Source: Uliginosibacterium sp. 31-16 (lineage in GTDB: Bacteria; Pseudomonadota; Gammaproteobacteria; Burkholderiales; Rhodocyclaceae). Taken from it: DNA of 64,000 bases. How positions within the stretch are numbered: the first letter of the stretch is position 1; each line of letters opens with the position of its first letter. Location of the stretch: positions 682,001-746,000 of the forward strand of contig NZ_JAVALZ010000002.1 of assembly GCF_030730865.1 (NCBI RefSeq). Direction: 5' to 3'. The notes below the pieces were generated by a model. It searched no databases. It saw nothing but the letters and a program-made list of their open reading frames with translations, and was not told the origin of the DNA. Both the position numbers and the translations under genes were made by a program. Shown here piece by piece: positions 17,932 to 27,520 of this stretch.

Positions 17932-18363
17932 TCAGCGGGCGGATTCCGTTTCGCTGAAGTTGAAGCAGCGCTGGTGTTCGTCCTGCAACTGCATCAGCAC
18001 CGACATGATCTGCGGATTGAATCCCGTGCGCGCGATGTACTGATGATCCTTGTCCATGGCCCGTTCATCGAACAGCAGTGACGCCAGATACGCTTCACAG
18101 TCCGGCGTCCCCCAGGTGAGCGAGATCCGTTCGGCAATGTGCGGGTACGCTGCGCGCAACTCGACAAGCATGACTTCCAGCGCCGTATCGACCTTTTTGA
18201 CAGAGGAGGCACGGTAGGCCGTGCCCTTGCTGCCATCGGGATAGGCAATGGTGGTGGTCAGGGATTCCAGAGGAAGACCGGGGTCCATTTCCTCCTGGCG
18301 ACGGAACAGCTTACGGATAAGGCTTAACATGGTTTTATCAGTAACTGGATGGCTATCAGACAT
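17932..18363 (-). CDS. Hypothetical protein, unknown family
   Basis: 143 aa if started at the ATG at 18363 (MSDSHPVTDK) or 132 aa from the ATG at 18330; neither has a convincing ribosome-binding site. The product is soluble, mildly acidic and lacks a signal peptide. A region around VDTALEVMLVELRAAYPHIAERI is predicted helical. The stop lies 5 bp from the convergent MFS gene stop. I do not recognise the family. Codon use resembles neighbouring genes, supporting a real gene. Confidence 0.55.
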   Translation of the reverse strand: MSDSHPVTDKTMLSLIRKLFRRQEEMDPGLPLESLTTTIAYPDGSKGTAYRASSVKKVDTALEVMLVELRAAYPHIAERISLTWGTPDCEAYLASLLFDERAMDKDHQYIARTGFNPQIMSVLMQLQDEHQRCFNFSETESAR

Positions 18364-18625
18364 GTGCCGACAAGCATACGGCATGAAAAAAGCCCCTTTC
18401 AAGGAACCAGTCGACGCATTCAGGGCGATTCCGGAAGAAACACCGACCACTCAGCCGCGACAGGCGGCAGGACAGAAAACCGGGGCGGGATTGAAAGATC
18501 CGGCGGCGGCTCATCATCACCTGCAGTGCCGATTGTCTCCGCAAGTCAGCGCTCCATCCGCTGTCTTCTCCATTCCAGGCTGTGGGCAGCGAGAATGGCG
18601 GCCCGACTCAAACGGAAGCTCCACA

Positions 18626-18940
18626 ATGAATCTGCAGATGGTGGTCATGAACGGTTCGAAGCTGCTGCAGGAGCTGCACGACGGCAAGGTCTGCGTTTTC
18701 AGTGCCAGCCCCGCCGGCAACCTGCGCAATGGCATCTACAACCTGTATCGGGCTGACCGCGCCGATACGCGCCGCGCCTATACCGGCAGCATCCTGCACG
18801 TTGACGTCCACTGCGTGTATCAGCTCGTGGGGCAGGAAATCGTGAGTCATGAGCGCCGCAACTTCACCAGCGCTCCCGCCAGCGGCAGCACCTGCACAAT
18901 CCGCTATGCCGCCGGCTGGGCTGTCGTGTCTCAAGCCTGA
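18626..18940 (+). CDS. KfrB domain-containing protein
   Basis: 104-aa soluble protein. The C-terminal 60 residues fit the KfrB domain: YTGSILHVDVHCVYQLVGQEIVSHERRNF followed by GSTCTIRYAAGWAVV. KfrB is best known from IncP plasmid central-control/partition regions, and copies also occur on chromosomes. The start at 18626 has GGAAG about 7 nt upstream; a longer upstream frame has no support. It stands alone and ends at a bidirectional terminator shared with the T6SS operon. Confidence 0.68.
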   Translation: MNLQMVVMNGSKLLQELHDGKVCVFSASPAGNLRNGIYNLYRADRADTRRAYTGSILHVDVHCVYQLVGQEIVSHERRNFTSAPASGSTCTIRYAAGWAVVSQA

Positions 18941-18985
18941 GCCAGTTCCAGACCGACCCACCACAAACTCCCGCCACAAAAACAG

Positions 18986-19005
18986 AAGGGGCCTCGCGGC
19001 CCCTT
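18986..19005. terminator. Bidirectional terminator between the KfrB gene and the tssA-H operon
   Basis: AAGGGGCC-TCGC-GGCCCCTT forms an 8-bp stem with T-rich sequence on the right and A-rich sequence on the left. It is placed between two convergent genes. Confidence 0.75.
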
Positions 19006-19026
19006 TGTCATTCCAGCGCGAACGCT

Positions 19027-21750
19027 TCAATCGAAACTGTAGGCAAAGTTTTTCTCCGCTACGCCAACCTTCACACGTTGCACCGGCTTGCCGGCCAGCA
19101 TGCGCTGCAGGAATTCGCGTGACACATCCGGCAGCAGCGTGTTGGTGAGGATTGCATCGATCATGCGGCCGCCTGATTCGCCCTCGGTACAGCGCGAAAC
19201 CACGAGTTTGACAACCTCCTCGTCGTATTCGAACGGCACTTTCTGGTGCTCCTCGACGCGACGCTTGATGCGATTCAGCTGCAGACGAGTGATCGAAGCG
19301 AGCATGCTGTCGGTCAGCGGGAAATACGGGATCGTCACCAGGCGGCCCAGCAGCGCCGGCGGGAAGATATTCAGCAGCGGCTCACGCAGCGCCTTGGCAA
19401 GACCTTCGGGGTCCGGAAGCAGCTCCGGATCCTTGCACATGCCGGCAATTAGATCGGTACCGGCATTGGTGGTGAGCAGGATCAGGGTGTTCTTGAAGTC
19501 GATCACGCGGCCCTCGCCGTCTTCCATCCAGCCCTTGTCGAAGACCTGGAAGAACAGTTCGTGCACGTCGGAATGCGCCTTCTCGACTTCATCCAGCAAC
19601 ACCACGGAATACGGCTTGCGACGCACCGCCTCGGTCAGCACTCCGCCCTCGCCATAACCGACGTAGCCGGGAGGCGAGCCTTTCAGCGTGGAGACGGTGT
19701 GCGCCTCCTGATACTCGCTCATGTTGATGGTGATGAGGTTCTGCTCGCCGCCGTACAGCGCTTCGGCCAGTGCCAGGGCGGTCTCGGTCTTGCCCACGCC
19801 GGAGGTGCCGGCGAGCATGAACACGCCGATGGGCTTGTTCGGATTGTCGAGCCCGGCCCGCGAGGTCTGGATGCGCTTGGCGATCATCTCCATCGCATGG
19901 TCTTGCCCGATCACGCGCTTGCCCAGATTCGCCGCGAGATTCAGCACGGTCTCGATCTCGTTGGCGGCCATGCGTCCGACCGGGATGCCGGTCCAGTCCG
20001 CCACCACGCTGGCCACCGCCTGATAATCCACCGTCGGCAGGATCAGCGGGCTCTCGCCTTGCAGGGCTTCGAGCTTCGCCTGAACTTCCTTGAGTTCGGC
20101 CAGCAGCGCGTCGCGATCCTCCGCCGGCGCAGCCTCGGTCGCGGCAGACTCGCTGCTGGCCGCCTCGGCTGCCGCTGATTCCAGTTTGCTGCCGGTACCC
20201 TCGACCGGCTGGAAAGCCGCGCGCAGCCTGGCTCGCAGGGCAAGCAGGCTGTCGACCAGCGTCTTTTCTTCGTTCCAGCGGGTGGTCAGCGCAAACAGGC
20301 GTGCTTCCTCGCTCTCCAGCAAGTCCTTCGCGTGCGCCTCGCGCCCGCCGGTATCAATACCGATCACCATCTCGCGCCCGATGATTTCCAGTTCGGTCTT
20401 CAGTGCGTCGATACGCTTGCTGCAGTCATCCACCTCGGCCGGCGTCGCGTGCAGGCTCACCGCCACGCGGGCGCTGGCAGTGTCGAGCAGACTCACCGAC
20501 TTGTCCGGCAGCTGGCGCGCCGGGATGTAACGATGCGAGAGCTTGACCGCAGCTTCCAGCGCTTCATCGAGAATCTGCACCTTGTGGTGTTTCTCCATCG
20601 TGGACGCCACCCCGCGCATCATCAGGATCGCGCGGGCCTCGTCCGGCTCGTCGATCTGCACATTCTGGAAACGCCGGGTCAGCGCCGGATCCTTCTCGAT
20701 GTGCTTCTTGTATTCGGCCCAGGTCGTCGCGCCGATGGTGCGCAGCTGGCCGCGTGCCAGCGCCGGTTTCAGCAGGTTGGCCGCGTCACCGGTGCCGGCT
20801 GCGCCACCTGCACCGACCAAGGTGTGGGTCTCGTCGATGAACAGGATGATGGGCTTCGGTGAAGCCTGAACCTCGTCGATCACCGAGCGCAGGCGCTGCT
20901 CGAATTCACCTTTCATGGATGCACCGGCCTGCAGCAGCCCTACATCCAGCGACAGCAACTGCACGTCTTTCAGCGCGGGCGGCACATCACCACGCACGAT
21001 TCGCTGGGCAAAACCTTCGACCACCGCGGTCTTGCCCACACCGGCTTCGCCAACGAGGATCGGGTTGTTCTGGCGACGGCGCATCAGGATGTCGACGACC
21101 TGGCGGATTTCCTCGTCACGCCCCACGATCGGATCCATCTTGCCGGCACGCGCCTGCTCGGTCAGATCGACCGTGAATTGCTTGAGCGCTTCCTGCTTGC
21201 CCATCTGCGCCGGCGCCATCGCCCCGCTCGCCTCGCCGGGGCCTGCCTCGCCAGCCGTGGCGGTGAGCGCATCCTCGGGCGAGCCGGCAACGATCTGGCC
21301 GAGCGCGTCGGAAAGATCGTCCGCCTTGATGCGCTCGAACTGGCGCGAAATCGCGTACAGCGCGTTGCGCAGGTAGTTCGTCTTGAGCATGCCGAGCAGC
21401 AGGTAGCCGGAGCGCACGCCAGCATCCTTGTACATCAGCGAGCCGTACACCCAGCCGCGCTCGATGGCGTTCGAGATGTTTTCGGCGATATCGGATATCG
21501 CCGTCGCCCCGCGCGGCAGACGGTCCAGCGCGGCGGTGAGGTCACGCGCCAGCACGGCTTCGTCCAGACCGTAGTGGCGGATGATGCGATGCCAGTCCGA
21601 ATCCTGCAGCTGCAGGATCTGCGCGATCCAGTGTTCCAGTTCGACATAAGGATTGCCGCGCAACTTGCAGAATACCGTCGCACCTTCGACCGCCTTGTAC
21701 GCCACGCTGTTGAGCTTGCCGAACAACGCCACCCGACTGATTTCACTCAT
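19027..21750 (-). CDS. tssH: T6SS sheath-disassembly ATPase TssH/ClpV
   Basis: AAA+ ATPase that unfolds and recycles the contracted TssBC sheath by binding the TssC N-terminus. 907 aa, usual for ClpV. The N domain (about 1-160) is followed by AAA1 with Walker [14 protein letters not shown] near residue 232 and [15 protein letters not shown] coiled-coil M domain (about 420-560) precedes AAA2 with [19 protein letters not shown] near 645 and [18 protein letters not shown]. It is last in the leftward operon, about 110 bp after tssG. Confidence 0.96.
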   Translation of the reverse strand: MSEISRVALFGKLNSVAYKAVEGATVFCKLRGNPYVELEHWIAQILQLQDSDWHRIIRHYGLDEAVLARDLTAALDRLPRGATAISDIAENISNAIERGWVYGSLMYKDAGVRSGYLLLGMLKTNYLRNALYAISRQFERIKADDLSDALGQIVAGSPEDALTATAGEAGPGEASGAMAPAQMGKQEALKQFTVDLTEQARAGKMDPIVGRDEEIRQVVDILMRRRQNNPILVGEAGVGKTAVVEGFAQRIVRGDVPPALKDVQLLSLDVGLLQAGASMKGEFEQRLRSVIDEVQASPKPIILFIDETHTLVGAGGAAGTGDAANLLKPALARGQLRTIGATTWAEYKKHIEKDPALTRRFQNVQIDEPDEARAILMMRGVASTMEKHHKVQILDEALEAAVKLSHRYIPARQLPDKSVSLLDTASARVAVSLHATPAEVDDCSKRIDALKTELEIIGREMVIGIDTGGREAHAKDLLESEEARLFALTTRWNEEKTLVDSLLALRARLRAAFQPVEGTGSKLESAAAEAASSESAATEAAPAEDRDALLAELKEVQAKLEALQGESPLILPTVDYQAVASVVADWTGIPVGRMAANEIETVLNLAANLGKRVIGQDHAMEMIAKRIQTSRAGLDNPNKPIGVFMLAGTSGVGKTETALALAEALYGGEQNLITINMSEYQEAHTVSTLKGSPPGYVGYGEGGVLTEAVRRKPYSVVLLDEVEKAHSDVHELFFQVFDKGWMEDGEGRVIDFKNTLILLTTNAGTDLIAGMCKDPELLPDPEGLAKALREPLLNIFPPALLGRLVTIPYFPLTDSMLASITRLQLNRIKRRVEEHQKVPFEYDEEVVKLVVSRCTEGESGGRMIDAILTNTLLPDVSREFLQRMLAGKPVQRVKVGVAEKNFAYSFD

Positions 21751-21860
21751 GCTTGAGACTCCCTGTTATTGCCGTCACCCTGGCGCAGGCCGGGGTCCGG
21801 GCGCTTTTCCCACAGGCTGGATCCGGCTGGTTGCCGGAATGCCAGCCCTGCTCTCTGCCA

Positions 21861-22877
21861 TCATGCGTGTCGCGCATCCATTACCCGTTCGGCATCCAGC
21901 ACCAGATCGCCGGCATCATCTGCCATCTGCGGCGTGCCCAGCCAGCCGCTCCAGCCCAGCAGACCGGATCGGCCCAGCATCAGTGTCGGCACTTCCTGAC
22001 GACGCAAGATCAGTTGCACATCCCAGAACAGCTCACCGCCGGTGTAGAAACGCACCCAGTCGACCAGCTTCGGCAAAGCCGAACCGCTGGGCAGAAAATC
22101 GGCATACTGCCTGACCGTGAGCGGGCCGATGTGGATGCGGAATTTGCTTTGCCGATCCCACACACGGCTGCCAAGCACGGCGTTGCGGCCAAGCTGGCTG
22201 CTGCCCAGTCGCGACTGATCCGCCTCCTCGATCGGCATCCAGTGACCGACGAACTGTTCGACCTCGACCGGAAGTTTGAAAAATCCGGCAAGCACGCTGG
22301 CCAGCCCTTCACCATTGCGTACCTGGCGCGACAGCGCGCCGGCGTGGAAACGTCGCGCATTGTCGGGCACCGCATCGCGGCGCTGCAGCGTGGGCTGCCC
22401 GATGCCACACAGCGCACCGACATAGCCGGCAAAGCGGTCCTCATCCGGCCGATCCAGACTGACGGTGGGTTGCGCCTGCGCCCAGGCGCGATAGAACAGC
22501 GCGGCGAAACGGTGGTGCAGGATGTCGAGGAAACGCGAAAAGGTCGCGTCGCCTGAATGCAGGATGCGCTGGCGTGCATGATCGGTCAGGTGCAGCGGCA
22601 ACGGACCATTGGCGCCGAGCAGACCGAAGAAGCGGATCTCCAGACGCGGCGGACGATCGTCACGCTCGCGCCTGAAACTCGCCAGACTGGCCGGTGCGAA
22701 AGCCAGCGAAGGCTCCTGACCGATCCGCACCGGCTCATCCGCCGGACGGAGCGCCATCCCCCAGCGCGGCTTGTCCAGGTGCAGGCACTCCAACCGGCGC
22801 ATGGTCTGGTAAAAATCGTGCGCGAAGGGCTCGGCTTCGAGACGGGCGTAGAAGGTTTGCGGGGAGAGCCGGGTCAT
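21861..22877 (-). CDS. tssG: T6SS baseplate subunit TssG
   Basis: Baseplate wedge component (ImpH/VasB family) acting with TssE, TssF and TssK. 338 aa. The family N-terminus FYQTMRRLECLHLDKPRWG and the PVRIGQEPSLAFAPA segment are seen, plus the F-x-G-L-x-G-x-x-G-P-L-P motif as RFFGLLGANGPLPLHLTD near residue 80. It follows tssF by about 30 bp in the leftward T6SS operon. Confidence 0.94.
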   Translation of the reverse strand: MTRLSPQTFYARLEAEPFAHDFYQTMRRLECLHLDKPRWGMALRPADEPVRIGQEPSLAFAPASLASFRRERDDRPPRLEIRFFGLLGANGPLPLHLTDHARQRILHSGDATFSRFLDILHHRFAALFYRAWAQAQPTVSLDRPDEDRFAGYVGALCGIGQPTLQRRDAVPDNARRFHAGALSRQVRNGEGLASVLAGFFKLPVEVEQFVGHWMPIEEADQSRLGSSQLGRNAVLGSRVWDRQSKFRIHIGPLTVRQYADFLPSGSALPKLVDWVRFYTGGELFWDVQLILRRQEVPTLMLGRSGLLGWSGWLGTPQMADDAGDLVLDAERVMDARHA

Positions 22878-22908
22878 CCCATCGCTCCGCTTTGCACGAT
22901 CAGGCTCA

Positions 22909-24786
22909 TCACAGAATCGGCCGCAATCCGCATTGCGGTGCCCAGCGCATGATCTGACCGCGCGCCTGTGAGCGCAGCACGGTCTGGGTGAAGCTGTTCA
23001 TCGAGGCATGACGCGCAAAAAACTGGCTCAGCACCTGACCGAAGAGAAAAGCGCCACCGCCCTCAAAGGCCATTTCATCGACTTCCAGCGTGATCTCCAG
23101 CCCGCGCCCGAAGCAGATCGGCCCGGCCATCGGCAAACGACGCACGACGGGTGCCGATGTCACCGATTTGAGTCCTTCGATCTGGCGCTTGAGACCGGCA
23201 TCCCCGGTGCTGGCATAGAGTTCCAGCATCTGGCGCAAGGCCGCCGCGCCTTCCTGCGGATCACTGTCGAGCAGCGACAGGTAGTTCAATGACAACTGGC
23301 TGATCAGACGCCAGGCCACCGAGCCTTCGGCAAGCATCGAATAGGGTCGCGACGGACCTTTCACGCAGCGCACGGAATCGACCGGCGCTGCCACATCCAG
23401 AGTGAAATCGGTCTTGCCCGAGCCCAGCGGCATCAGGATCGGCAGGTCACGATTGGTACACAAAGCCTGCAGCGATAGCTGACGCAGATCGGCGCTGTAC
23501 GGTGCCTCGCGCGGATCAACCAGCGACAGGAATACTTCACTGCCGATGTAGCCGGTACGGGTGCCGATGCGCTTCTGTTTTTCCGAGGGTAGACGCGGTT
23601 CACGGCGGGCCATGAAGTAAGCCTGATCGCCCGGGGCATCGGAATGGTAATCGGCGTAGAAAGGCAGGAAGCTCTGTTCGCTGCGTGCCCCGCCACTGTG
23701 CCCGACGACTTCGCTGAATTCGTAGATTTCGTAGTCCAGCGGATGGGTGCGATCCGGCACGGCATGGAATTCATGGCTCGCGTCGGTAACGTGAATGCGG
23801 TCCAGACGCTTCGGGAACAGGTTGATCGCGGGCGTGCAGTGCAGCAGGAGGTTGCTGGCATCCACCACGCTTTCGAGCATCGTTTCGCCCTGACCGAAGA
23901 GCAGCACGATCTCCAGTTCATTGCTTGCCTGACGGGCAATGATCGGCTGCAGCCCGTCAATATCGACAAACATGAAGCGTTCGGGAAAGGAAAAATATTC
24001 CTGCATCAGGCGATAGCCCGCAAAGCCGCGCCGTTTCGTGGGCAGCAGGGCCTGCTCGTCGGAAAAGCCCGTCAGGCGCACCTTGGCCGCAGGCAGGAAT
24101 TCATGCCAGGAGGCTGGCGTCTCCCCCACCGGCAGCACCAGCGCGCCAAGCAGTGACGCACCAATCAGCTCGTAGAGCTTGAAGGCAATCTCGTGTGCGC
24201 CGGCCAGATGGAGTTGCAGCGTATCCAGACTGAGTTGCCTGAATTGCGCACCTCCCGTGCAGCGCAAGCGCAGGCGCAGGCCACCCTTGACCCTGGCCGG
24301 CAGGTTCAGCCGCGACAGCGGCAGATCAGGCGCCACCGAGAAATAACGGGCCTGCGCAATTTCCAGCGGCCACAGCCGGATATCGTGCGCCGTGCGGAAT
24401 TCACAGGCGACTGCATCGCCCTTGCTCTGCGCATTGCGGAACGGCGTGCCGCGCGGCACGACAGCGCCCTTGGCCAGATTGCTGTCACCCGGCACCGGAT
24501 TGAACTGGGCGATCAGCATCGAAGGCGTGGGCGCCAGATAGTGCGGATACACCATTTCCAGCAGACGCTGGGTGAAGCGCGGGAACTCGGCGTCCAGCCG
24601 CAACTGGATCCGGGCGGAGAGGAAACCTGCGCCTTCGAGCAGTCGTTCGACATACGGATCGGCAACCTCGATGCCGTCCATGCCCAGGCGCGCAGCAATC
24701 TTCGGGAACTGCCGGGCGAACTCCGCCCCCATCTCGCGCAGGTGCGAGAGTTCCTGGTTGTAGTAACGCAGCAGACGCGGATCCAT
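22909..24786 (-). CDS. tssF: T6SS baseplate subunit TssF
   Basis: Baseplate wedge component (ImpG/VasA family), 625 aa. It begins MDPRLLRYYNQELSHLREMGAEF and continues FPKIAARLGM and VADPYVERLLEGAGFLSARI, the canonical start. The ATG overlaps the tssE TGA by one base (TGATG), so translation is coupled; a longer upstream open frame runs antisense to tssE in another frame and is not used. Confidence 0.95.
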   Translation of the reverse strand: MDPRLLRYYNQELSHLREMGAEFARQFPKIAARLGMDGIEVADPYVERLLEGAGFLSARIQLRLDAEFPRFTQRLLEMVYPHYLAPTPSMLIAQFNPVPGDSNLAKGAVVPRGTPFRNAQSKGDAVACEFRTAHDIRLWPLEIAQARYFSVAPDLPLSRLNLPARVKGGLRLRLRCTGGAQFRQLSLDTLQLHLAGAHEIAFKLYELIGASLLGALVLPVGETPASWHEFLPAAKVRLTGFSDEQALLPTKRRGFAGYRLMQEYFSFPERFMFVDIDGLQPIIARQASNELEIVLLFGQGETMLESVVDASNLLLHCTPAINLFPKRLDRIHVTDASHEFHAVPDRTHPLDYEIYEFSEVVGHSGGARSEQSFLPFYADYHSDAPGDQAYFMARREPRLPSEKQKRIGTRTGYIGSEVFLSLVDPREAPYSADLRQLSLQALCTNRDLPILMPLGSGKTDFTLDVAAPVDSVRCVKGPSRPYSMLAEGSVAWRLISQLSLNYLSLLDSDPQEGAAALRQMLELYASTGDAGLKRQIEGLKSVTSAPVVRRLPMAGPICFGRGLEITLEVDEMAFEGGGAFLFGQVLSQFFARHASMNSFTQTVLRSQARGQIMRWAPQCGLRPIL

Positions 24787-25295
24787 CAATACCCACCCAG
24801 TTCCTTGACCTCGATCTGGCCGGTTTCCAGATCGACGTCGGTGCGCAGCAACAGATCCAGCGGCACGGGCTGGGCCCATACGCTGGCTTCGATGCGCAGG
24901 CTGATCACGTTATGCCAGTCGAGCATGTTGCCTTCCTGATGCGCCTGTACGCGCAGGCTGCCGGGCACGATGCGCGGCTCGAACTGGATCAGCGCCTCAC
25001 GCACGGCACGTTCAAGATCGGCACTATCCAGCGACGATGCGGTCTCCCCGGCGAAGGACGGCATGCCGTAGTTGAGTACCGAACGCTCGACCTCCGGGTA
25101 GTCGGCCAATCCGTCACTGGCGGGCGGGCGCGCCGCATTGAGCAGGAAAGTCAGATCGCGCAGCACCGCCTCGCGGAACTGCGCCTTGGTGAGCATGCGC
25201 CGCTCCTTGGGCTCCGGCTTCTGGTTCGACGGGTCATCATCGAGCAGGCGGTCGAGCAGCGCAGGCTGCAGACGATCAAGCGGCTGCAGATCCAT
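24786..25295 (-). CDS. tssE: T6SS baseplate subunit TssE (gp25-like)
   Basis: Phage gp25/lysozyme-like sheath-initiator, 169 aa. The N-terminus carries LQPALLDRLLDDDP. The core has LRDLTFLLNAARPPA and the conserved VERSVLNYGMPSF region, followed by ALIQFEPRIVPGSLRV. It overlaps tagJ by 20 bp and abuts tssF, showing a tightly packed operon. Confidence 0.93.
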   Translation of the reverse strand: MDLQPLDRLQPALLDRLLDDDPSNQKPEPKERRMLTKAQFREAVLRDLTFLLNAARPPASDGLADYPEVERSVLNYGMPSFAGETASSLDSADLERAVREALIQFEPRIVPGSLRVQAHQEGNMLDWHNVISLRIEASVWAQPVPLDLLLRTDVDLETGQIEVKELGGY

Positions 25296-26115
25296 CCGCG
25301 GTCTCCGTTGTTGCAGCTTCGCCGATGAGGATCTGACGCACGTCCATCAGCGCATGGTCACCCGTATCGGTACTCAGCAAGCGCTGACCGAGGCCATGGA
25401 AAACGCCCGGCGAGGCTTCACGCCAGTCCGTCTTGCGGGCCAGCCGGATCAGGCCATCCGGATCAGTTTCGGAACCAGGGTAGCGCGTCGGGATCACCCC
25501 GACAGCTTCGCCACCGTTGCTGAACTGGAAGTGCGCCGGCATCCATACCTGATCACGCAGATCGGCCGGCACCTCGATGTCGATGCGCATCAGATTGCCG
25601 AAGGGCAGCCAGTAGTAGCGACCGTTGATCACCGCCTCGCACACGGGGCCCAGACGCATGTCGGCATCCGCAATCCATTCGAAAGGCTGGCCATCCAGCG
25701 TGCCGGCGGTAGCCGGCGCCAGTTCAAAGGCCTGTGCCTGCAGCGTCGCCGCTGCGGCCATGTCGCCACGTCCGGCGACCAGCGTGGATTCGATCAGCAG
25801 CGCCAGCCATTGCTCGGGCTGCCCGAACACCACCGGCGACTTGCGCCCGGCAAACACCTCGGCGCGCAGGGCCTCGCACTTCAGGGCCTCGCGATACATC
25901 TGTGCCATCGCCAGCGCACTCGCATCCAGTTCCGCAGCGACGTTGAGCTGATTCAGCGCACGCTCCCAGTTACCCAGCACCGACAGGAGCTGGAACAGGA
26001 AAATGCGCAGCTTCGCATCCGCCGGGTTGGCGCGGATCTGGTTCTGCAGAAGCGCCAGCGCGCCTTCTGGATCGCCTGCGCGCAAGGCTACTTCGGCTTC
26101 AGAAACTTGAGTCAT
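25276..26115 (-). CDS. tagJ: T6SS accessory protein TagJ (ImpE-like)
   Basis: 279-aa TPR-like accessory protein that in other systems binds the TssB sheath protein N-terminus and links it to ClpV. The N-terminal helical repeat AEVALRAGDPEGALALLQNQIRANPADAKLRIFL and the C-terminal ImpE motifs are present: GQPFEWIADADMRLGP, VINGRYYWLPF and DLRDQVWMPA. TagJ is typical of i3-type T6SS loci such as H1 of Pseudomonas aeruginosa. It lies between the second hcp and tssE. Confidence 0.9.
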   Translation of the reverse strand: MTQVSEAEVALRAGDPEGALALLQNQIRANPADAKLRIFLFQLLSVLGNWERALNQLNVAAELDASALAMAQMYREALKCEALRAEVFAGRKSPVVFGQPEQWLALLIESTLVAGRGDMAAAATLQAQAFELAPATAGTLDGQPFEWIADADMRLGPVCEAVINGRYYWLPFGNLMRIDIEVPADLRDQVWMPAHFQFSNGGEAVGVIPTRYPGSETDPDGLIRLARKTDWREASPGVFHGLGQRLLSTDTGDHALMDVRQILIGEAATTETADGSAAA

Positions 26116-26260
26116 CTGCGTATTCCTTTTCTTTACTTACCGCCCGGAGAGCCGCTTCTGGCGGCCATCTCCAGCCGCCCTGTCTGGTGAGCCACATCTC
26201 ACGGCACTCTTCAGGCACACCGCCTGAAGACGCTTGCTACATGCGGGTCTCGGGGCGACA
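26116..26260. repeat. Dispersed hairpin repeats inside the T6SS operon (hcp-tagJ gap)
   Basis: The 145-bp gap between the second hcp and tagJ contains GAGAGCCGCTTCTGGCGG, GCACTCTTCAGGCACACCGCC and GCCTGAAGACGC, members of the window-wide hairpin family. Because it is transcribed inside the operon it may lower read-through from the abundant hcp message to the structural genes. Confidence 0.55.
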
Positions 26261-26785
26261 TCAAGCCTGATCAAATTCCGTTGTGAAGCTTGACACCCCG
26301 CCACCGCCGCCTTGTGCCTGCTGCGGACGATATTCGACGGTGATTTTCTGGAATCCGATCCTGATCCGCTCGGCGATGTTTTCTTCAGCACCGTGCAGGC
26401 CGGTTTCCAGATCGATGGCGCGGATGCGCGCTTTCTCCAGAATGATCTTCAGATACTCGACCGGACTGCTGCCTCCCGCCTTGCGTACAGACAGCGTGGC
26501 CTTGGCGATGACTTCATTGCTGCGCAGCGCGGACATCAACCCGGCCGTGGTGCTGTCCACGCGCTTGACGATTTCCAGTTCGCGCACGCTCACCTGATTG
26601 GCTCCGCGGGCCCCTGTCGTGACGGTCGAACTGGCGTTACCTTCCATGCCCCAGGACCACGCCACCACCTGGATTTCGTCCAGATGGCCGGGGTCCCGCG
26701 ACTCGCCCTTGAACACGCCCGAGCGAGCGCCCTCGATCTTGAGGAACATGTCGCCACTCGGCGCACCTGTCGGAATCATTGGCAT
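26261..26785 (-). CDS. Hcp-family tube protein, second copy
   Basis: 174-aa Hcp family protein (TIGR03344-type), stacking as hexameric rings of the T6SS tube or acting as a secreted variant. Compared with the first hcp it has an N-terminal addition (MPMIPTGAPSGD). It keeps the family pattern MFLKIEGARSGVFKGESRDPGHLDEIQV, SVRELEIVKRVDSTTAGL and SSPVEYLKIILEKARI, and ends in a Gly-rich tail with SFTTEFDQA. Sequence is clearly divergent from the other copy, so it is not a recent duplicate. Separated from it by a very long hairpin. Confidence 0.9.
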   Translation of the reverse strand: MPMIPTGAPSGDMFLKIEGARSGVFKGESRDPGHLDEIQVVAWSWGMEGNASSTVTTGARGANQVSVRELEIVKRVDSTTAGLMSALRSNEVIAKATLSVRKAGGSSPVEYLKIILEKARIRAIDLETGLHGAEENIAERIRIGFQKITVEYRPQQAQGGGGGVSSFTTEFDQA

Positions 26786-26856
26786 ATGAATCTTCTTTCC
26801 TGCAAACGAGCGAATAGCGCCGCGCAGGCGCTATTCATATCTCATCCAGAGTGCCG

Positions 26857-26979
26857 GAAAATCGTGGGATGCGCGTCGCGAGCGGGCCAAGGTCGAAGCG
26901 AGAAGCGGAAACGTATGCAGATACGTTGAGCACCGGAGCTTCGAGATTGGCCCGCGCAGTAGCGCAGCGCACGATTTTC
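26857..26979. promoter_or_regulatory. Very long inverted repeat (about 120 nt) between the two hcp genes
   Basis: GAAAATCGTG (26857-26866) pairs with CACGATTTTC (26970-26979), GGGCCAA (26884-26890) with TTGGCCC (26947-26953), and TCGAAGC (26893-26899) with GCTTCGA (26938-26944). A small apical hairpin AACGTAT/ATACGTT sits at 26910-26927. The structure begins at the stop codon of the first hcp. In the leftward transcript it would form a stem of some 40 interrupted pairs. Likely roles are attenuation, RNA processing or stabilisation of the upstream hcp mRNA. Confidence 0.75.
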
Positions 26980-27463
26980 AGCCGATGGCCTTGTTGGCGG
27001 AGATGTCCCAGGCCGCGGTGGAAGTCTTGCCGCCCGCGCCTTTGGCATCCTGCTCGGTGTATTCGACCTTGAACTTGGCGAAGTTCAGGGTGACGTTTTC
27101 AACCAGACGATCTTCACCGCCGCTACCACCCGTAGTGATGTTGGTCACCAGCAGGTCTTCCATGGTGATCTTCAGATACTCGAGTGGCTTGTCGCCAGCC
27201 TTGCGAACGGTCAGTACGGCTTTGTCGTAATGCGTGCCCTTGCAGGCGGCCAGCACCAGTGCAGTGGTGGCCTTGTCGACATACTTGGTGAAGGTCAGGT
27301 CCTGCACCTTGACCTTGCCGGCACCGGCGCCAGAAGCCTGATGTGCGGAACCGGACTGGGACAGGCCCCAGCCCCACTGCAGTACGTCGATTTCCTTGGC
27401 ATGCTTGTCGTCGCGCGACTCGCCTTCGATATTGCCAAGCTTGATGAAGATATCTGCTGCCAT
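26978..27463 (-). CDS. hcp: T6SS tube protein Hcp (TssD)
   Basis: 161-aa hexameric ring protein forming the inner tube, secreted with each firing. It shows the Hcp pattern: MAADIFIKLGNIEGESRDDKHAKEIDVLQWGWG, VQDLTFTKYVDKATTALVLAACKG, and KPLEYLKITMEDLLVT. It follows tssC by about 60 bp that contain a strong GC palindrome, and its stop codon is the foot of a very long hairpin, both fitting differential expression of this abundant component. Confidence 0.95.
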   Translation of the reverse strand: MAADIFIKLGNIEGESRDDKHAKEIDVLQWGWGLSQSGSAHQASGAGAGKVKVQDLTFTKYVDKATTALVLAACKGTHYDKAVLTVRKAGDKPLEYLKITMEDLLVTNITTGGSGGEDRLVENVTLNFAKFKVEYTEQDAKGAGGKTSTAAWDISANKAIG

Positions 27464-27486
27464 GCTCTGTTCTCCTGTTCAGGAAA

Positions 27487-27506
27487 GCCGGCCCGCGCGG
27501 GCCGGC
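27487..27506. promoter_or_regulatory. Perfect GC-rich palindrome between tssC and hcp
   Basis: GCCGGCCCGC/GCGGGCCGGC is a 20-bp perfect palindrome about 15 bp after the tssC stop and 24 bp before the hcp start. It has no T-tract, so a partial terminator or an RNA-processing/stability element setting the hcp level is more likely than full termination. Confidence 0.55.
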
Positions 27507-27520
27507 GTTGGGGGGTTGGG

